From: Herpomyces periplanetae
Lineage: Eukaryota > Ascomycota > Laboulbeniomycetes > Herpomycetales > Herpomycetaceae
Assembly (NCBI GenBank): GCA_009733715.1
Contig: WMKJ01000026.1
Coordinates: forward strand, 62,001-126,000
Reading direction: 5' to 3'
DNA: 64,000 nucleotides
Every line of letters begins with the position of its first letter. The stretch's first letter is position 1. Under the pieces are notes generated by a model. The model saw nothing but the letters and a program-made list of their open reading frames with translations. It searched no databases and was not told where the DNA came from. Of the stretch, positions 12,673 through 24,700 are shown piece by piece. The translations under genes and the position numbers were made by a program.

Positions 12673-13078
12673 CCCGCTGCACTGCCACTCCAAGCCACTC
12701 TTCGGAGTTTTTTCGGGTAATCGCCAAATCATTTCTCCGCTCTCTCCATTATGTCATCTACGTCTAAGGTCCGTATTTTGGGTCAACAAGGTTCTGGCGA
12801 TTGGATTTTTAAGTCAAACTTGTTAAGTTTCACGTTTATTATATATGTATGTATATATATGTATGTATGTATATATGTATGTGTATGTACTGCTTTCGGT
12901 CCTTCGGCGGATTGGAATTGGCTCATTACCATTTTATACGCATCTAAATCATCCTTAATTTGCTTCAAATTCCGCACTTTCTAGTTCTACGACGCGCTCA
13001 TTCGTCCGTTTGTAGCTCGGCGGAATTCTACCTTTCGCTTATACAAAAAAGGTTAAAAATTAACGTCTAATTTTGATA
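12673..13078. other. Intergenic COX15-GCP3
   Basis: Tandem spacer of 406 bp with a TATG/TATA microsatellite (12841-12890). The short open frames crossing the repeat are of repeat composition and not genes. Confidence 0.6.
12841..12890. repeat. (TATG/TATA)n microsatellite
   Basis: About 50 bp of alternating TATA and TATG/TGTA units. Confidence 0.85.
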
Positions 13079-16000
13079 ATGAATCATTGTGTAGGATCTG
13101 CCCCGTTGGAACAGCGAATACATCATGCATTAAGTCAATTAGTCGGGCGAATATTGCCCGTTAATCCCTATGAAGATGATGATGCTGCTGAAGATCGTTT
13201 CGAAAAAGCTTTTGCCTTCTCCATGAACCAGATTAAGAGGTTAGTGATTCTCTTCTTCCCTCTCCACCCTGTCCGTATTCTTACCTCAGTATTATTCTAC
13301 CTTACGTGTATGTTCGGGCCTTGATTGACATCGGATACTCATATTATATCCGCCTTACTTATGTTCTAGAGAAACCGACGTGGAAAATGCTTCTGATGTT
13401 AATCATGCTGCAGATTTAATCAAGAAAAAGTTGATTCGAGAAAATAGTACACCAGAAAAAGCCTTACGCTTCTCGAATTTATACTCACGATTATTAACTC
13501 AGCGTGTTCTTAACCAGAAATGGTCGATGTTATTCTTTCTCTATCGCCTATCCCAAAGAAACCAAAAATCCTCCTCATTTATTCGCGCTTATCCCCCAGG
13601 CGAAACTCTAGATTCTTCACTTCGTCGTTCTTTGTGTCCTTTACCTGATCCCGGTGGTTTATCCGGTGACGCCCGTGGCAGTGAATTCCGTCATACCCGT
13701 TTTGAAAGTGATAACGGCCCTTCCATGTTGGCTGAATTATTGCCAGATCGTGACAAATGGATGAAACGCAACACCATTTCCAACAATGGTTCAATTGAAG
13801 CGACCCCTCACAAATTCGTTGAACAATCCCGAGAGCGCTTAGTCGATCGACATAAACACGGAGTTTCATTAGAGCCATCCGAAGCACAACTTCTTCGTGA
13901 TTTACCCTTTGCTCTTCAAGGCGTTGGTGCCACCCATTTCGAATTTATGCCTGGCAACACAATAAAACTACCTAAAACTCTTCCAATTCCTGTCCTCAGT
14001 TTATTGCATGTTCTAGCCGAGCCCGCTCTATTATACCGAAATTTGGCAGAATTTGTCGAAGCCTCCGATGGAGGTTTAGTCGTACAAAGTTTTCGTTCAG
14101 CTTTACGCCATGAATTGCGATTTTATTTAAGCATGGTTGCCTCCTTAGAAGGGCATGTTCGCCGGGCTTTAGCTTCACTCGATGACACTCATTCGCGTGC
14201 TGGATTAGGTCAAGCTGGTGTAACATTAAGACGTTGTGTTCTTTGGGTAAAGGATGCCACCATGGGACTACGATTGTTAAGCGTTATGCTTGAGCGATCT
14301 GTCGGTAAAAAAGGTGGGGAGTTAATATCCCTTATTCATTCGTTTTCCCTGACTCACGGTGATCCATTTGTGAGTAGCTTCGCTGAACGAATGCTCCTGC
14401 AAGTTACCAAACCTTTTTACACTATGCTACAACGGTGGATCTATGATGGAGAATTGAGTGACCCTTATCATGAATTCTTCGTATCTGATCAAAATAGTTT
14501 ACATATGACATCCGATGCCATAGACCGCCGCAAATCATCAGGTGCCACTTCTGTTTGGGAAGAAAAGTACCAAATTAATTCCAAAATGATTCCCAGTATC
14601 ATGACCCCATCATTTGCTAATAAGGTGTTTCTCATTGGGAAATCACTCAATTTCATCAGATACGGTTGTAACGATTCACAATGGGTTGATGTTTATTCCA
14701 AGTCCGCGTCCCGAGAGCTGCGCTACGGTGATACAGCTGAATTGGAAACCTCAATTGATCAAGCTTACAAAACAACTATGGCTCGTTTAATGCACCTAAT
14801 GATGCATAAATTTAACCTTATGACCCATTTACAAGCGTTGAAAAAGTATATACTTCTTGGTGCAGGCGACTTCATTGCTCTTTTAATGGAATCACTTGCA
14901 CCTTACTTGGATAGACCAGCCAATTCTCAATACCGGCACACGTTAACAGCTCAACTTGAACATGCTGTTAGAAGTTCAAACGCTCAGTACGAACCTTCGG
15001 ATGTGCTAAGAAGGTTAGATTCTCGAATGCTGGAACTGTCATCAGGTGAGATTGGTTGGGATGTGTTTACCCTGGAATATAAGATTGATGCACCTGTGGA
15101 TGTTATTGTCACAGCATTTGGTGCCAAACAGTATCTCAAAGTATTTAATTTACTTTGGCGTATCAAACGAGTGGAATTTTCTTTGAATACTTTATGGCGT
15201 AGATGTATGACGGGCTCTTGGGGAATTTTGCGTATGGTATCAGATAGTTTAGGCGACGATTGGAAAAGGGCGCGATGTGCTGTGGGTGAAATGATTCATT
15301 TTGTAAACCAATTACAGTATTATATACTGTTCGAAGTTATTGAGTCAAGCTGGAGTGAATTGCAGACCGCTGTTACCAAACCCGAATGCACATTGGACGA
15401 TTTAATTCAGGCCCATGCGAAGTATCTCACAAGTATTACTCGAAAAGGTCTCTTGGGAAACAGTAATGCGGATTTTGCTAGTCAATTGCACGAATTACTC
15501 AAGTCTATGTTACTGTATCGTGATGCAGTAGATAGTTTGTACAGCTTCAGTGTAGCGGAATTTTCTCGATTACAAAAACGGCAAGTTGATCTGAAGATAC
15601 AAAGATCTGGCCCTGCTGTGACTAATAGCTTAGCTCATGAAAATGGCAAATCAAGTGTATTTGAAGGGGGAAATGATGCGACACATTTGGAATCAGTGGA
15701 AGGGGGGCTTGGAACAGCGAATATCGCGGGAGGCCCGGCAGTAACAGGACCAGGGGAGGATGATTTATTAGTGGCTCTGAGAGGTCGATTGGCTAATTTG
15801 TCAACGGATTTCCGTATGAGAATTACCAATTTACTAAGTGATTTACTTCACCAAACGGATGCTGATTTGCGGTGGCTAGCTATGGTCATGAATTATAACG
15901 ATTTTTATCAGCCTACGCGAGGAAAACGGAAAGCCACGGTACGGCATCACACTCATCTTCACGGACATGGACACAGTACACATTCAAGTCAAACAATTGG

Positions 16001-16142
16001 GTCACCAGCACAATCAATTGCAGCGGGTGGAGCTATTACAACAAATGCCATGACAGGAACAGCATCAACTTCAAAAAGTCGAACGAATCGACTAATGTCC
16101 AAAAGTGGTAGTAAACGAGAAGGTAGTCGCGGCATCAAGTAA
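13079..16142 (+). CDS. GCP3: Gamma-tubulin complex component 3 (Spc98/Alp6)
   Basis: Two exons, 13079-13239 and 13370-16142 (phase 2), give 977 residues. The order matches GCP3 rather than GCP2: an N-terminal segment with ALRFSNLYSRLL and QKWSMLFFLYRLS, then LLRDLPFALQGV, then GCP-N signatures RWIYDGELSDPYHEFFV and MIPSIMTPSFANKVFLIGKS, and the GCP-C domain with HLQALKKYILLGAGDFIALL and KVFNLLWRIKRVEF. GCP3 joins GCP2 in the gamma-tubulin small complex that nucleates microtubules at spindle pole bodies. The tail is low-complexity, with a His-rich patch (VRHHTHLHGHGHSTHSS) and Ser/Arg repeats not needed for the fold. The start ATG lies in exon 1 just after an AT-rich leader. Confidence 0.93.
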
Positions 16143-16712
16143 CTGGCGTACGATTTTCAGTTGGTCTACAGGTCAAACTAACAAAAGTTATTCTTCACAA
16201 AAGAAAGGAATACCCAAAATTAATTTTGAAAAAATCGCCAGGGAATGGACCAGTGCAAAATTCGGTGAAATAGCAGCACCTATTCCTTCCACCGCATTCA
16301 TTTGATTTATACTTGTATATAACAACCCGAAGAGCATGTAAATTAGACATTCAGGGCGGTAAATTACCCCGAGATCACTTAACACTTTGTAGACTATAAT
16401 TGGGATTAGCTAGAATAGACGGCAAATTGATTAATTTTTTTTAGAGGATACATTGAGACGGCAGGCACGCAAAATAACACGCTCAAGGTGGGCAAGCACG
16501 CTGTTAGGGGTAGTCCGAGAAGGAAGGAGGCCGGGATGTTTCAGCCCTACGGATAACCCGTGTTTCATCGCGGCGGGCTTTCCAGATATGGAAGGTTCCG
16601 TGTACGGGAGGTGTGAGACGTACGGATGAATCGCCTAAATGGGAATTGAAGTAAATATTTAATTGTAAATTAGGGAAGAATAAGTTAACGGAGTGTAGCG
16701 TGGAATGAAGGG
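16143..16712. other. Convergent spacer with unexplained GC-richer block
   Basis: The region lies between the GCP3 and SCL1 stop codons. Bases 16450-16625 are clearly GC-richer than other spacers and open for 30-60 codons in frames on both strands, for example a minus-strand frame ending near 16502 with GTFHIWKARRDETRV. A second open stretch occurs at about 16160-16305 (+). I cannot find a start codon and splice set joining these, and I do not recognise an RNA gene. Confidence 0.4.
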
Positions 16713-17841
16713 TTAATCGCGATCACAGATAGCTTGAATACGTTCATCGATTTCCGCGTGACTGAGAACGCGAAATACGGGCAAAGGTTTAGCGGGCGAA
16801 AGCTCGAGGGAAGGGTCAGAGGGATGAGTAAGGGAAAGGGAAGAGGGATCAGGAGTAGTGACGAGGCCGATTTCAATTTCGTCTGCTTTGAGATCACTAC
16901 TTAAAACATTGTTCATAGCGGTTATGCCGAGTTCGACAATGTCTTTCCAACCTTTTTGGGTAAAGTCCTCAGTTTTCATACTACGCTCGAGAAAATTAAG
17001 GGCTTCTTGCATTTTTGGACCGGAGGCAGTAGCTTTGTAACCGGCGTGATAGCCAGCAGGATCACATTTGTATAAGAGAGGACCTTTTTCATCATCTACA
17101 GATATAAGGGTGATAGCAACACCTAGGGGACGCATGTAAGCCTATAAGGCGGGCGAAATGGAATAGTTAGTACGAATGTAGGAGTGAGAAGGGGAGATAT
17201 AGAGGCAAAACGAGTCTCACACGTTGGGTATAAACTTGATTTATATTTGCAAGGCGTTTGGCGAGTACGTCACACGGCATTTCGTAGCCGTACTTGTAGG
17301 CGAATTCAGCAGCTTCGGCGCGCGCACGATTGACAGCGGCGCGTGCATCGGCAATAGAGCCTGTCATAACACAACCGACTAAGTTTGATAAGCGAAAAAT
17401 GTACGATACCGACGACGGATCTATTAATTTATCCTGTGATAGTGTAAGTGTATGCCAGTGTTGAGGCTAGGGTAATGTCAGTACGCATTAACGTTTACCG
17501 GAACTTTTCGCTGTGATAAAACCACTGCACAATCTTTGCCGCGTATACCAATCGACGTTATATTGGCCGCCGTAATCGCTTTAAATGCATATTCTATATG
17601 CATGCGTGCCGTTAGATAAGTCTCACGTTAGCCATTGTACCATACTATAAACTTGTTCTCATGCTTTTCATACCGACTTGGTACAAGCGACCTTGTTCGC
17701 TAAATATCGTTATATGACGATCGTATCCCGCACTACCTATACATCTCGTATGTGCGTGTGCCCGTGCGGGCATGCAATACCTTATTAGTATACCAATCCT
17801 TTTCCTTTATCGCCCTTGCTAACATAGTTCTTACCCGACAT
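16713..17841 (-). CDS. SCL1: 20S proteasome subunit alpha-1
   Basis: Five exons, 17841-17835, 17736-17674, 17593-17499, 17433-17221 and 17141-16713, give 268 residues (human PSMA6 246, yeast Scl1 252). The first coding exon is only 7 nt. Its identity follows from the proteasome alpha N-terminus [10 protein letters not shown] and RLYQVEYAFKAI, then [52 protein letters not shown] and the RD C-terminus. A Pro/Ser/Leu-rich insertion of about 20 residues before the last strand explains the extra length. It forms part of the alpha ring gating the 20S core. The first intron shows a TACTAAT branch point. Phases are 1, 1, 0 and 0. Identity is certain. Confidence 0.96.
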
Positions 17842-17940
17842 TGTAAATTGCAAATTTGTATGCTGCTACGCGTTAAATTGTACAAAGTTTTTCCCACTCG
17901 ATACTCTCATGGCCACGAGAAACGCCTCAAAAGTGTCTGT

Positions 17941-17948
17941 TCACGTGA
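17941..17948. promoter_or_regulatory. TCACGTGA upstream of SCL1
   Basis: Perfect CACGTG-core palindrome about 100 bp upstream of the SCL1 start codon (minus strand). It is one of many such sites in the window; function inferred from the bHLH core. Confidence 0.4.
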
Positions 17949-17972
17949 CCCTAAGAGAGGCGGTGCAAAGGA

Positions 17973-18000
17973 ATGGGGATGGGGATGGGGATGAGGATGG
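17973..18000. repeat. GGGGAT hexanucleotide repeat
   Basis: Short tandem run of GGGGAT units decaying into GAGGAT, in the spacer between RPL7 and SCL1. Confidence 0.7.
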
Positions 18001-18105
18001 GTTGATGTGGCACACATTTGAGATATCGGGAGGGAATAAATTCATTAGGCTAAGCTACGATACTGTCTATTGAATTAGAATAAGTGATGGGCGAGTCAAA
18101 AAGCT

Positions 18106-19667
18106 TTAATTCATTTGACGGATAAGCCGATTAACTAGCTCTTCACGATTTCCTAAATCACCACCTTCGACAAAGTGTTTAAACTTGCGAACGCAGAATC
18201 CACCATTTGGATTGCTTAACTTGAAAGGCCATAAGAAGTTGTTAACTTGTTTAAAGTTGGGACCCACGGTGAAAATTTCGTGAATCACATCTTCCATACA
18301 AATAATTCCGTATTTTCCCAGTTCTTGTTCAATGAGAGCGTTATCCGATAACGGAATGCGTTGTTTATTGATTTTACCGTAACCTCTCTTGTAGATCAAT
18401 TCACGAACTGACTTAAGATTGGGGTAACCGTAAGCTATCAAAGGCTCAACAATTTTCAACATTTCAATTGTCGCTTTGGTTAACTTTACGAAAACACCAT
18501 TGTTAATTTGCAATAAGCGTAATAATTGTAAAGTTTTACGTTTTTTCGGACTGATTTTGTTAATTCTGGTCAAAGTTAGTCAGCACGTGACGACTTGTCG
18601 GGTCTGAGCTTACTAACCCTTTAATTCGGATGACAAACGCGAGTTTAGCTTCGGCCGGGACATAGAAGTTTCCCTGGCGTTTGGCTTCACGAGATAGGCG
18701 AATTTTTTCCCGTTCGGCATCCCGGTATTCTTTGACATAAGTTTCGGCACGTTTGAAGATGATTTTACGCTTTTCCTTGTTGACCTAACTCATGAAAATG
18801 TATAAGAGCGTATAACCCCCACGCAAATAAGTTGTTAGTTATCCGTAAAATATTTAAAAGTTGACAAGAAAAAGGTCAAAGATGAAGCAATTTATCCCAG
18901 CTACTACGATAGTAGGTGTAATCCACAAACACAGAATGGCTCTTCAGTCCCGAAAGATGGTTAACAGTGTTAAGGCAACATTGACGCCAAAGCAGTCTAG
19001 CCACATTACACACGTGGAATGATATCATCCTTGGAGCGTTCTGGTTAAGTAACACGTGATACGGGATGGGAGGGAGGACTCACTTTGCGTTTTTTTAATT
19101 GTTCAGCTTTGAGAGCTTCGCGTTCCTTTTCCCGGCTCTTGCGCTTTTTTAATACGGTTTCTGGTACGAGGATTTGTTCATGAGTAGGAACCGTCCTAAA
19201 TATATATTTGAATGTATCGCGTTAAAGGTGTTGTTAACACGTCAGATTGTTTAAAAAGGTAATTTGCAAGGTAGTACATCAACGGACATCACCGTATCAA
19301 ACTTTTTAGTGTCATGTTCAAAAGCATTGTTTAAGTGAGTGTAGACGTAAATTTAATCGACGAATGATAAAAATTCATTTCACTCGAGCCGACAAAACCT
19401 CGGACCATACGTTTTGAAAGTATGGATCAAGAAACCTTGCTATATTCACATCTGACGTGCTATAAGTCCAATATGAACAAACAAATTTTAAGGGATAGTG
19501 ATGATCATTGTATAAACAATGATATATCATAGTACTAAAGCCCTCAACAACTCTTGCGAACTTTAAGAATAATCATACGCAATGAGAAATATTTCTTTTC
19601 ACCTCCGCAAACGCAACACACAACTTGCAAAAAAAAATTTTACCATCACCTACGGATTAACAGCCAT
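18106..19667 (-). CDS. RPL7: 60S ribosomal protein uL30 (RPL7)
   Basis: Four exons, 19667-19654, 19195-19084, 18784-18618 and 18565-18106, give 250 residues (yeast 244, human 248). The first coding exon is 14 nt (MAVNP). The basic N-terminal extension [18 protein letters not shown] is followed by the uL30 fold, with [34 protein letters not shown] and [14 protein letters not shown], ending NRLIRQMN. It is a component of the large cytosolic subunit. Introns 1 (458 nt) and 2 (299 nt) are much longer than the window norm and hold C/D snoRNA candidates, as RPL7 introns do in S. cerevisiae (snR39, snR59). Three CACGTG cores lie in the upstream spacer and more inside introns. Identity is certain. 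Confidence 0.97.
18939..19037 (-). ncRNA. Candidate C/D-box snoRNA in RPL7 intron 2 (snR39/snR59-like)
   Basis: On the RPL7 strand the intron contains a D box CTGA (18947-18944). It is preceded within one base by an element that is the exact complement of CCCGAAAGATGGT (plus-strand 18949-18961), a sequence in the large-subunit rRNA. A weak C-box-like ATGATA lies near 19029-19023, and GCTC (19037-19034) can pair with GAGC (18942-18939) as a short terminal stem. In yeast the RPL7A/RPL7B introns carry snR39 and snR59, which use this same rRNA segment to guide 2'-O-methylation. By the D+5 rule the target here would be the G of CCCG (equivalent to yeast 25S G805), close to the A807 target of snR39/snR59. 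The degenerate C box is the weak point. Confidence 0.6.
19237..19297 (-). ncRNA. Candidate C/D-box snoRNA in RPL7 intron 1
   Basis: A 61-nt segment on the RPL7 strand has box C GTGATGT (19292-19286, 6 of 7 to RTGATGA), an internal TTGATGT that could be C', and box D CTGA (19245-19242). A closing stem ATACG/CGTGT has one wobble pair. I could not match the sequence before the D box to rRNA from memory, so the target is unknown and this is less secure than the intron 2 candidate. Confidence 0.35.
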
Positions 19668-19903
19668 TTTGGATCTAGAATTCTGGGTTTGAGGTCAAAT
19701 TTTGGTATTCTTGTTAAATATTGTGATTTAACCTCAGTCAATCAAAAAAATAATTAATAACACCAACTCCTCTAATCTTCCTCACCCAAAAACGAACCGC
19801 GCGAAAATTGGACAAAATAAAAAAGCGATCAATCGACAACTCCTCCTGGCACAATGTGCGCGATCAATTCCTTAAAAACTGCCGAGCTTACCTAAGGCAC
19901 GCT

Positions 19904-19946
19904 CACGTGCTACAAAGGTCACGTGGAAAGGATGTTATGGCACGTG
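19904..19946. promoter_or_regulatory. Three CACGTG cores in the RPL7 promoter
   Basis: CACGTG occurs at 19904-19909, 19920-19925 and 19941-19946, within the 280-bp spacer between the RPL7 start codon (minus) and the PAF1 stop. Three perfect hexamers in 43 bp is far above chance. It is a plausible bHLH-factor control region for this ribosomal-protein gene. Confidence 0.5.
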
Positions 19947-19947
19947 G

Positions 19948-21441
19948 TTAGTTGATGAGGAGGGGACGTTTGTCGGGTTTGATGGAGAATTTTTCCAAGA
20001 GGGAACGTCGTTGTTCAAGTTCACTGTCGGTAATTTCGTGAACGGTTAATTCAATTACATCGGCAACAGAAGTTTCATCAGATTGGGCGGAATTATCTTT
20101 TAATAATCTCTTGGGTCGAATGGAAGATCTTTGAGAGATTCCATAAATATAGGCAGCTTTGGGAAGATCACTTTTAACATCGGGCGAATCAGAGTTTGGA
20201 TCGTGTAATGAAATTCCTATACTTTCGGCAAAGGGTCTATCACCACCTAAACCAAGTTGTTGATAAGTTTCATAACGTCGTATACGGGTATATTTAAAGG
20301 CACCGGATTGAGAATCGGATTTCACATAGTCGTATAAATTAGGATCATTTCTATCTTCAGCGTATATGTTAAATTTTCGCTTGATTTGATTAACGGAATC
20401 TTTTTCCGGTAAATAAAGATCGTAATCAAACATGAAAAGATTAGCGGGACTTGAATCATTTCCTGTAGATTTGGGTGATGCACCATCAACCCTAGCTTGA
20501 GTAGCTCTGTAGTGAGCCATTACTTCGGGAGTGGGTTCATTGACGTGAAAAAGAGCGACGTCTAGTCTATTTTTAGACTCGGGTGATTGGCCTAAAGGAT
20601 CAGACTGAAATTTCATGATGAAGTAAGAAGCCGATTCTGGAAATGCGGCAAAATCGGGTAGAATAGGATAAGTATCAACTAATTGTAAGCTTGAATTAGT
20701 GGGATGACGAGGTTGATTCCAAGCGGATGCTTCAGCGGGAGATGAATCAGTATCACGTCGTATTCCACTTGTATCATTGGTATTACTGAAGTTTCGGTCA
20801 TGAGGATAGGCTAAGTTAAAACCTTTAATAATTTTACGAAGGATATTTGCTGGAGAGTTGACATTTTCAACTGGTCGTTTATAGATTACTTTATCCCTTT
20901 TAGAATCACGCATAGCCGAGGAATTCGTAAATAAGGCAGCTGATCCACCTGTGATATATTCGGTTCTTCGTAGAAAGGAAACATCGGTAAATCTTGACGA
21001 AGGCTTTCCCAGGGCAGATAGAGGTTTTAGAAGAGCACGATCTAGAGGATGTAAAGCAGGTGGAGTACTAGAGGTTACCGTAATACCTGTGAATATAAGG
21101 AATACATACACAAAATTAACGTTAGTGGAACATTGAGACAAGTAAGAAGGTGAATCCAAGTGAACATAAGCTTCAGTCTAACATGATTCATCACCATCAA
21201 ATATACCAGGGATTCCAATCATATCGATTGGCATTCCAAGTTCCGCATCAGCTTCGATATTAGGAGGTTGACCTCGAGCTAAACGAGATGCAAAACCTGC
21301 TGAAGTATATTGAGTAAGTCCATCATTAGGTATATTTAACAATTTTGGGGGAAATGGAGGTGGAGGAAGGGCATTTGAGTAGCGAATTCGCGCTACATAA
21401 TCTTGATGATAAACTTGCTCAGGAGGTCTTGACGAAGACAT
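19948..21441 (-). CDS. PAF1: PAF1 complex subunit Paf1
   Basis: Two exons, 21441-21183 and 21086-19948 (phase 1), give 465 residues (yeast Paf1 445). The N-terminus has the Paf1 signature YHQDYVARIRYSNALPPPPF and ADAELGMPIDMI, matching the region of human PAF1 around CRVKYCNTLPDIPFDPK. After the intron come LDRALLKPLSALG and FLRRTEYITGG, matching the RKTEYIS segment. The rest is polar, with repeated acidic and Ser stretches and an ELTVHEITDSELEQRR end. Paf1 is the scaffold of the RNA-polymerase-II-associated PAF complex in transcription elongation and histone modification. The donor is a weak GTTAGA; the acceptor is CACAG. Family assignment is strong from the N-terminus. Confidence 0.88.
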
Positions 21442-21730
21442 GTAGCATTGAAAGCAAATAAACCAAAAAAACGAAAGAAAAAGGGTATGTTTTCTAGGTA
21501 GACAAGAATAAAAACCAAGATTATATACCCATATAAAATCTTTGAATTGATGGAGACTAATGCATCACGATTCACGATAAAAATTTACATTTTTCCCGAA
21601 ACGGACGAAATCGACGCGCCGGAAAGATGATGACATAAGCCAACGTTAGAAAGCATTCCTGAGTAATCGTGTTGAAACGGACAGGAGCGTTCGAGGACAA
21701 GAGAGGAAGGAGGGGTAATTCTGCGTAGGG

Positions 21731-24700
21731 CTAGGTGTGGCGGTGCGAGTCGGTGTCGAGAAAACTTTGGAGAAAATCGCCAAAAGAGTCGAAAATGTAA
21801 GAATCATCAGCATCGAGGATGGAGAAGTGATCTTGATTTAGTAGATTAACAATTCTTTGAACCAAATGATCAAAAAGTAGGGAATTTTTCAGTTTAAGAT
21901 ATTTTTTGGCTCCATGATAAACAAAACTTTGAAGTGAAGAATTTAATATATCATCCCACATTGAACGAAATTGAACAATATTCTCGATAGATGATACATT
22001 GGAATGTCTTGATTTAATTGTAATAGGCAGCCAATTATCCATGGTTAATGCCACATTTGAATCATGAAGATCCAAGTTTAATCGACCTCCAAATAAAATA
22101 ACCATTAATGGAGATAAACTAGAAACATCTCGTAAAAGTCCCAATTCACCTTCCATTCCCAAGTTTAAATGAGAAAAGCAACAAATTGATGATTTAAATG
22201 GCGTATAAAGACGACCTCGAGCAATTGATGCATTATCCATAAATGCTGAGTGTTTTGATATTAAAGCATCAATCCCCGTCGACGATGTAAAAAGCCATGG
22301 TGATTTATACAGAGCAAGATTCGGATAAAGTCCCACGAGTAAAAGTGTCTTGATAAGATTAAGATTATTAGAGTTAACATTCCATTCGGGGGAAAAAATA
22401 TTACGAACCGATAAACGCTCATCAAAGTTACGTGTAATTATCTTGATAAATTTAAACATTTCCCAGTACGTTTTTTGATTAAGATAATTTTCACGAGCCC
22501 ATTTTGCTGCAAAATCAAAACCATTGTTTTCAATTATGTTACGAATTTCTCGAAATGCAAAAACAATGGAAATGTGGTCACTTCTAGATCCTTGTGAGTA
22601 AATTGACTTGCGCGGAGATGCGTTCATATCCATTGAGTCAAGAAATAAACTTTGATGAATATTCATCGAGGATGCCAAAATAATCATCGGTTCAGCACAT
22701 CGAAAAAGTAAACCCAACAGCATCATTTTTCCAATTGAAGGTTGAACGGGTAAATGACTATTAAGTTTCCCTATAATTGTTAACTCTTCGGACCATGTTA
22801 ACGATCCAGTAGCCTTAAGATCTCGTATTACCGTATCAACAGATGATTTAGACGGCGGATCAAGAGATTGAGCAAAATACTCTTGAATAGACATGTCTGG
22901 GAATTGATCCTTTGCACGTAAACAAGATAAAGGAAGTCTACTCGATGAAATGGATTTTTTGGGTAATGATGATGGTAGAGACTCAAGTCGTCCTCGAGAA
23001 AATAATGCGTAATATATTCCCCCTTCAGGATGAGAAGCAATTTCACTGCGAAGTCGAGAATTCGAGGAACTAATCCATTCACGATGTAAATGTGTTAGAT
23101 TTCGTGTATAATCAAAAAATGGAACCCGGTTTTTACCACTATCAATAACATATCGTACTGATGAAAAAATTGTAAGATGTTCCGCGATATTGGTTGAGAG
23201 AATAATCCATCGACCTCTGTTTATCTTATGCCGTGAATCACTGGAAATACTCTGTAATGGAACCGATGAGGACCCTGAATATAACTGGAAAATCTGATAT
23301 CGCGACCTATTATTAAAATTTACTCCAAGAATATTCGTTGAGCATAAGATATCGTGGACCGTTTTGATTTCGCTCCGACCCGGCAAGAAAACAAGAATAT
23401 CTCCTCCATAGCTTTGCTCATCTTTGCATAAAAGCGCAATGTTCGCAACAATTAAAGAGATTGGAATTTGCCATTCACCATTTTCCTTATGAGTTTCCCA
23501 CAAGCTTACCCAATCGATACACTTATTACCATGGGTAAGTTCCAAGTAACGAGCTTGAAATCGATTTTCCGACGTTAGATAACGTTGATGCGAAGGATGC
23601 GCAAAAAGCGAAGATAATGAAGGATCATGAAGATAAGGTTTAAGATCAAGAAGTACATCAGACAGTGTTTTAGTCGTTACCTTTGACATCGCTCGATCAT
23701 CAACTTCAAACACGGCAAAACTCTCCCTAGCGGGCTTAATGGGGGAAATACCGTGGGACAAACTCATACTAAATTCATCAATTTCTTCATTTGACGTTTG
23801 CTTCACTTTCAATCCAGATTCACAAATGATATCACAAAAGTACCGTGAAAATATTCCACAATCCACTGTTGAACTCAGTAGTACAAGCTTTGGAACTGTT
23901 AACCGTTCTCGAATTCGTTGCTGTATTAAAATCTTCAATGTCGTTAATAGATTATCTGTTGGTCCATCTCGTTCATCAACCTGGTCAATCATAATGTGGG
24001 AGTATTCATCAAAGATATTCTTCCATGAATGTCGTAAAAGATGTTGTAATGTTTCTGCAGTATAATAGGTAATACTTCCTGTACAACGAGGGGCTAATCC
24101 TAAGGCACCCGCCCGGTATCCCACTGTTTTACCCAAAGCTTCAGCCTTATCGTTTGCTACTGTCAACGCTAGAGACTCCACGACAAAGCGGCGGGGATGA
24201 GAAACCAGAATGTTACATTGGTTGACATTCCCCTCTGAATAGGCTTCTTCCATGACAAATTCCGGCAGTAACACACCCCGAAGACCGATATTAGAACTAA
24301 TTACTAGTAAAATCTGTCTTTGACGAATTGCGCTCAAGATTTCGCCTCGTTTAGCATACAGTTGTGTATTCAGTCGTTTGTCACACATTCGAAACAAATT
24401 TCCCTGCCGATTACAGCCATGATTTGCCAAATCATCCACAACAAGCCTTGAAGTCACAGGCATCAAAGATATTCGACGCTTAAAATTAGAATTTAACAAA
24501 TTAGGTCGTGACTTATGTAGCGCCATTTCTGGTTCAAGATGTTCACGATAATTGGTAATCTCTGTGTTAATTGATTCGAGAATAGCGTGTTGGTTTGAAT
24601 CAATCACCAAAGAACCCGGCCGCATCCGCCTAAATTTGAGTCCACGATCATTTTTTGTTGAATCCAAGTATCGCTGAAATAGTCGACTATCTTGTTGTGA

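Noticed and set aside
12751-12984. Open frames on both strands across the spacer after COX15
   Set aside because: They are driven by the TATG microsatellite and have no conserved sequence.
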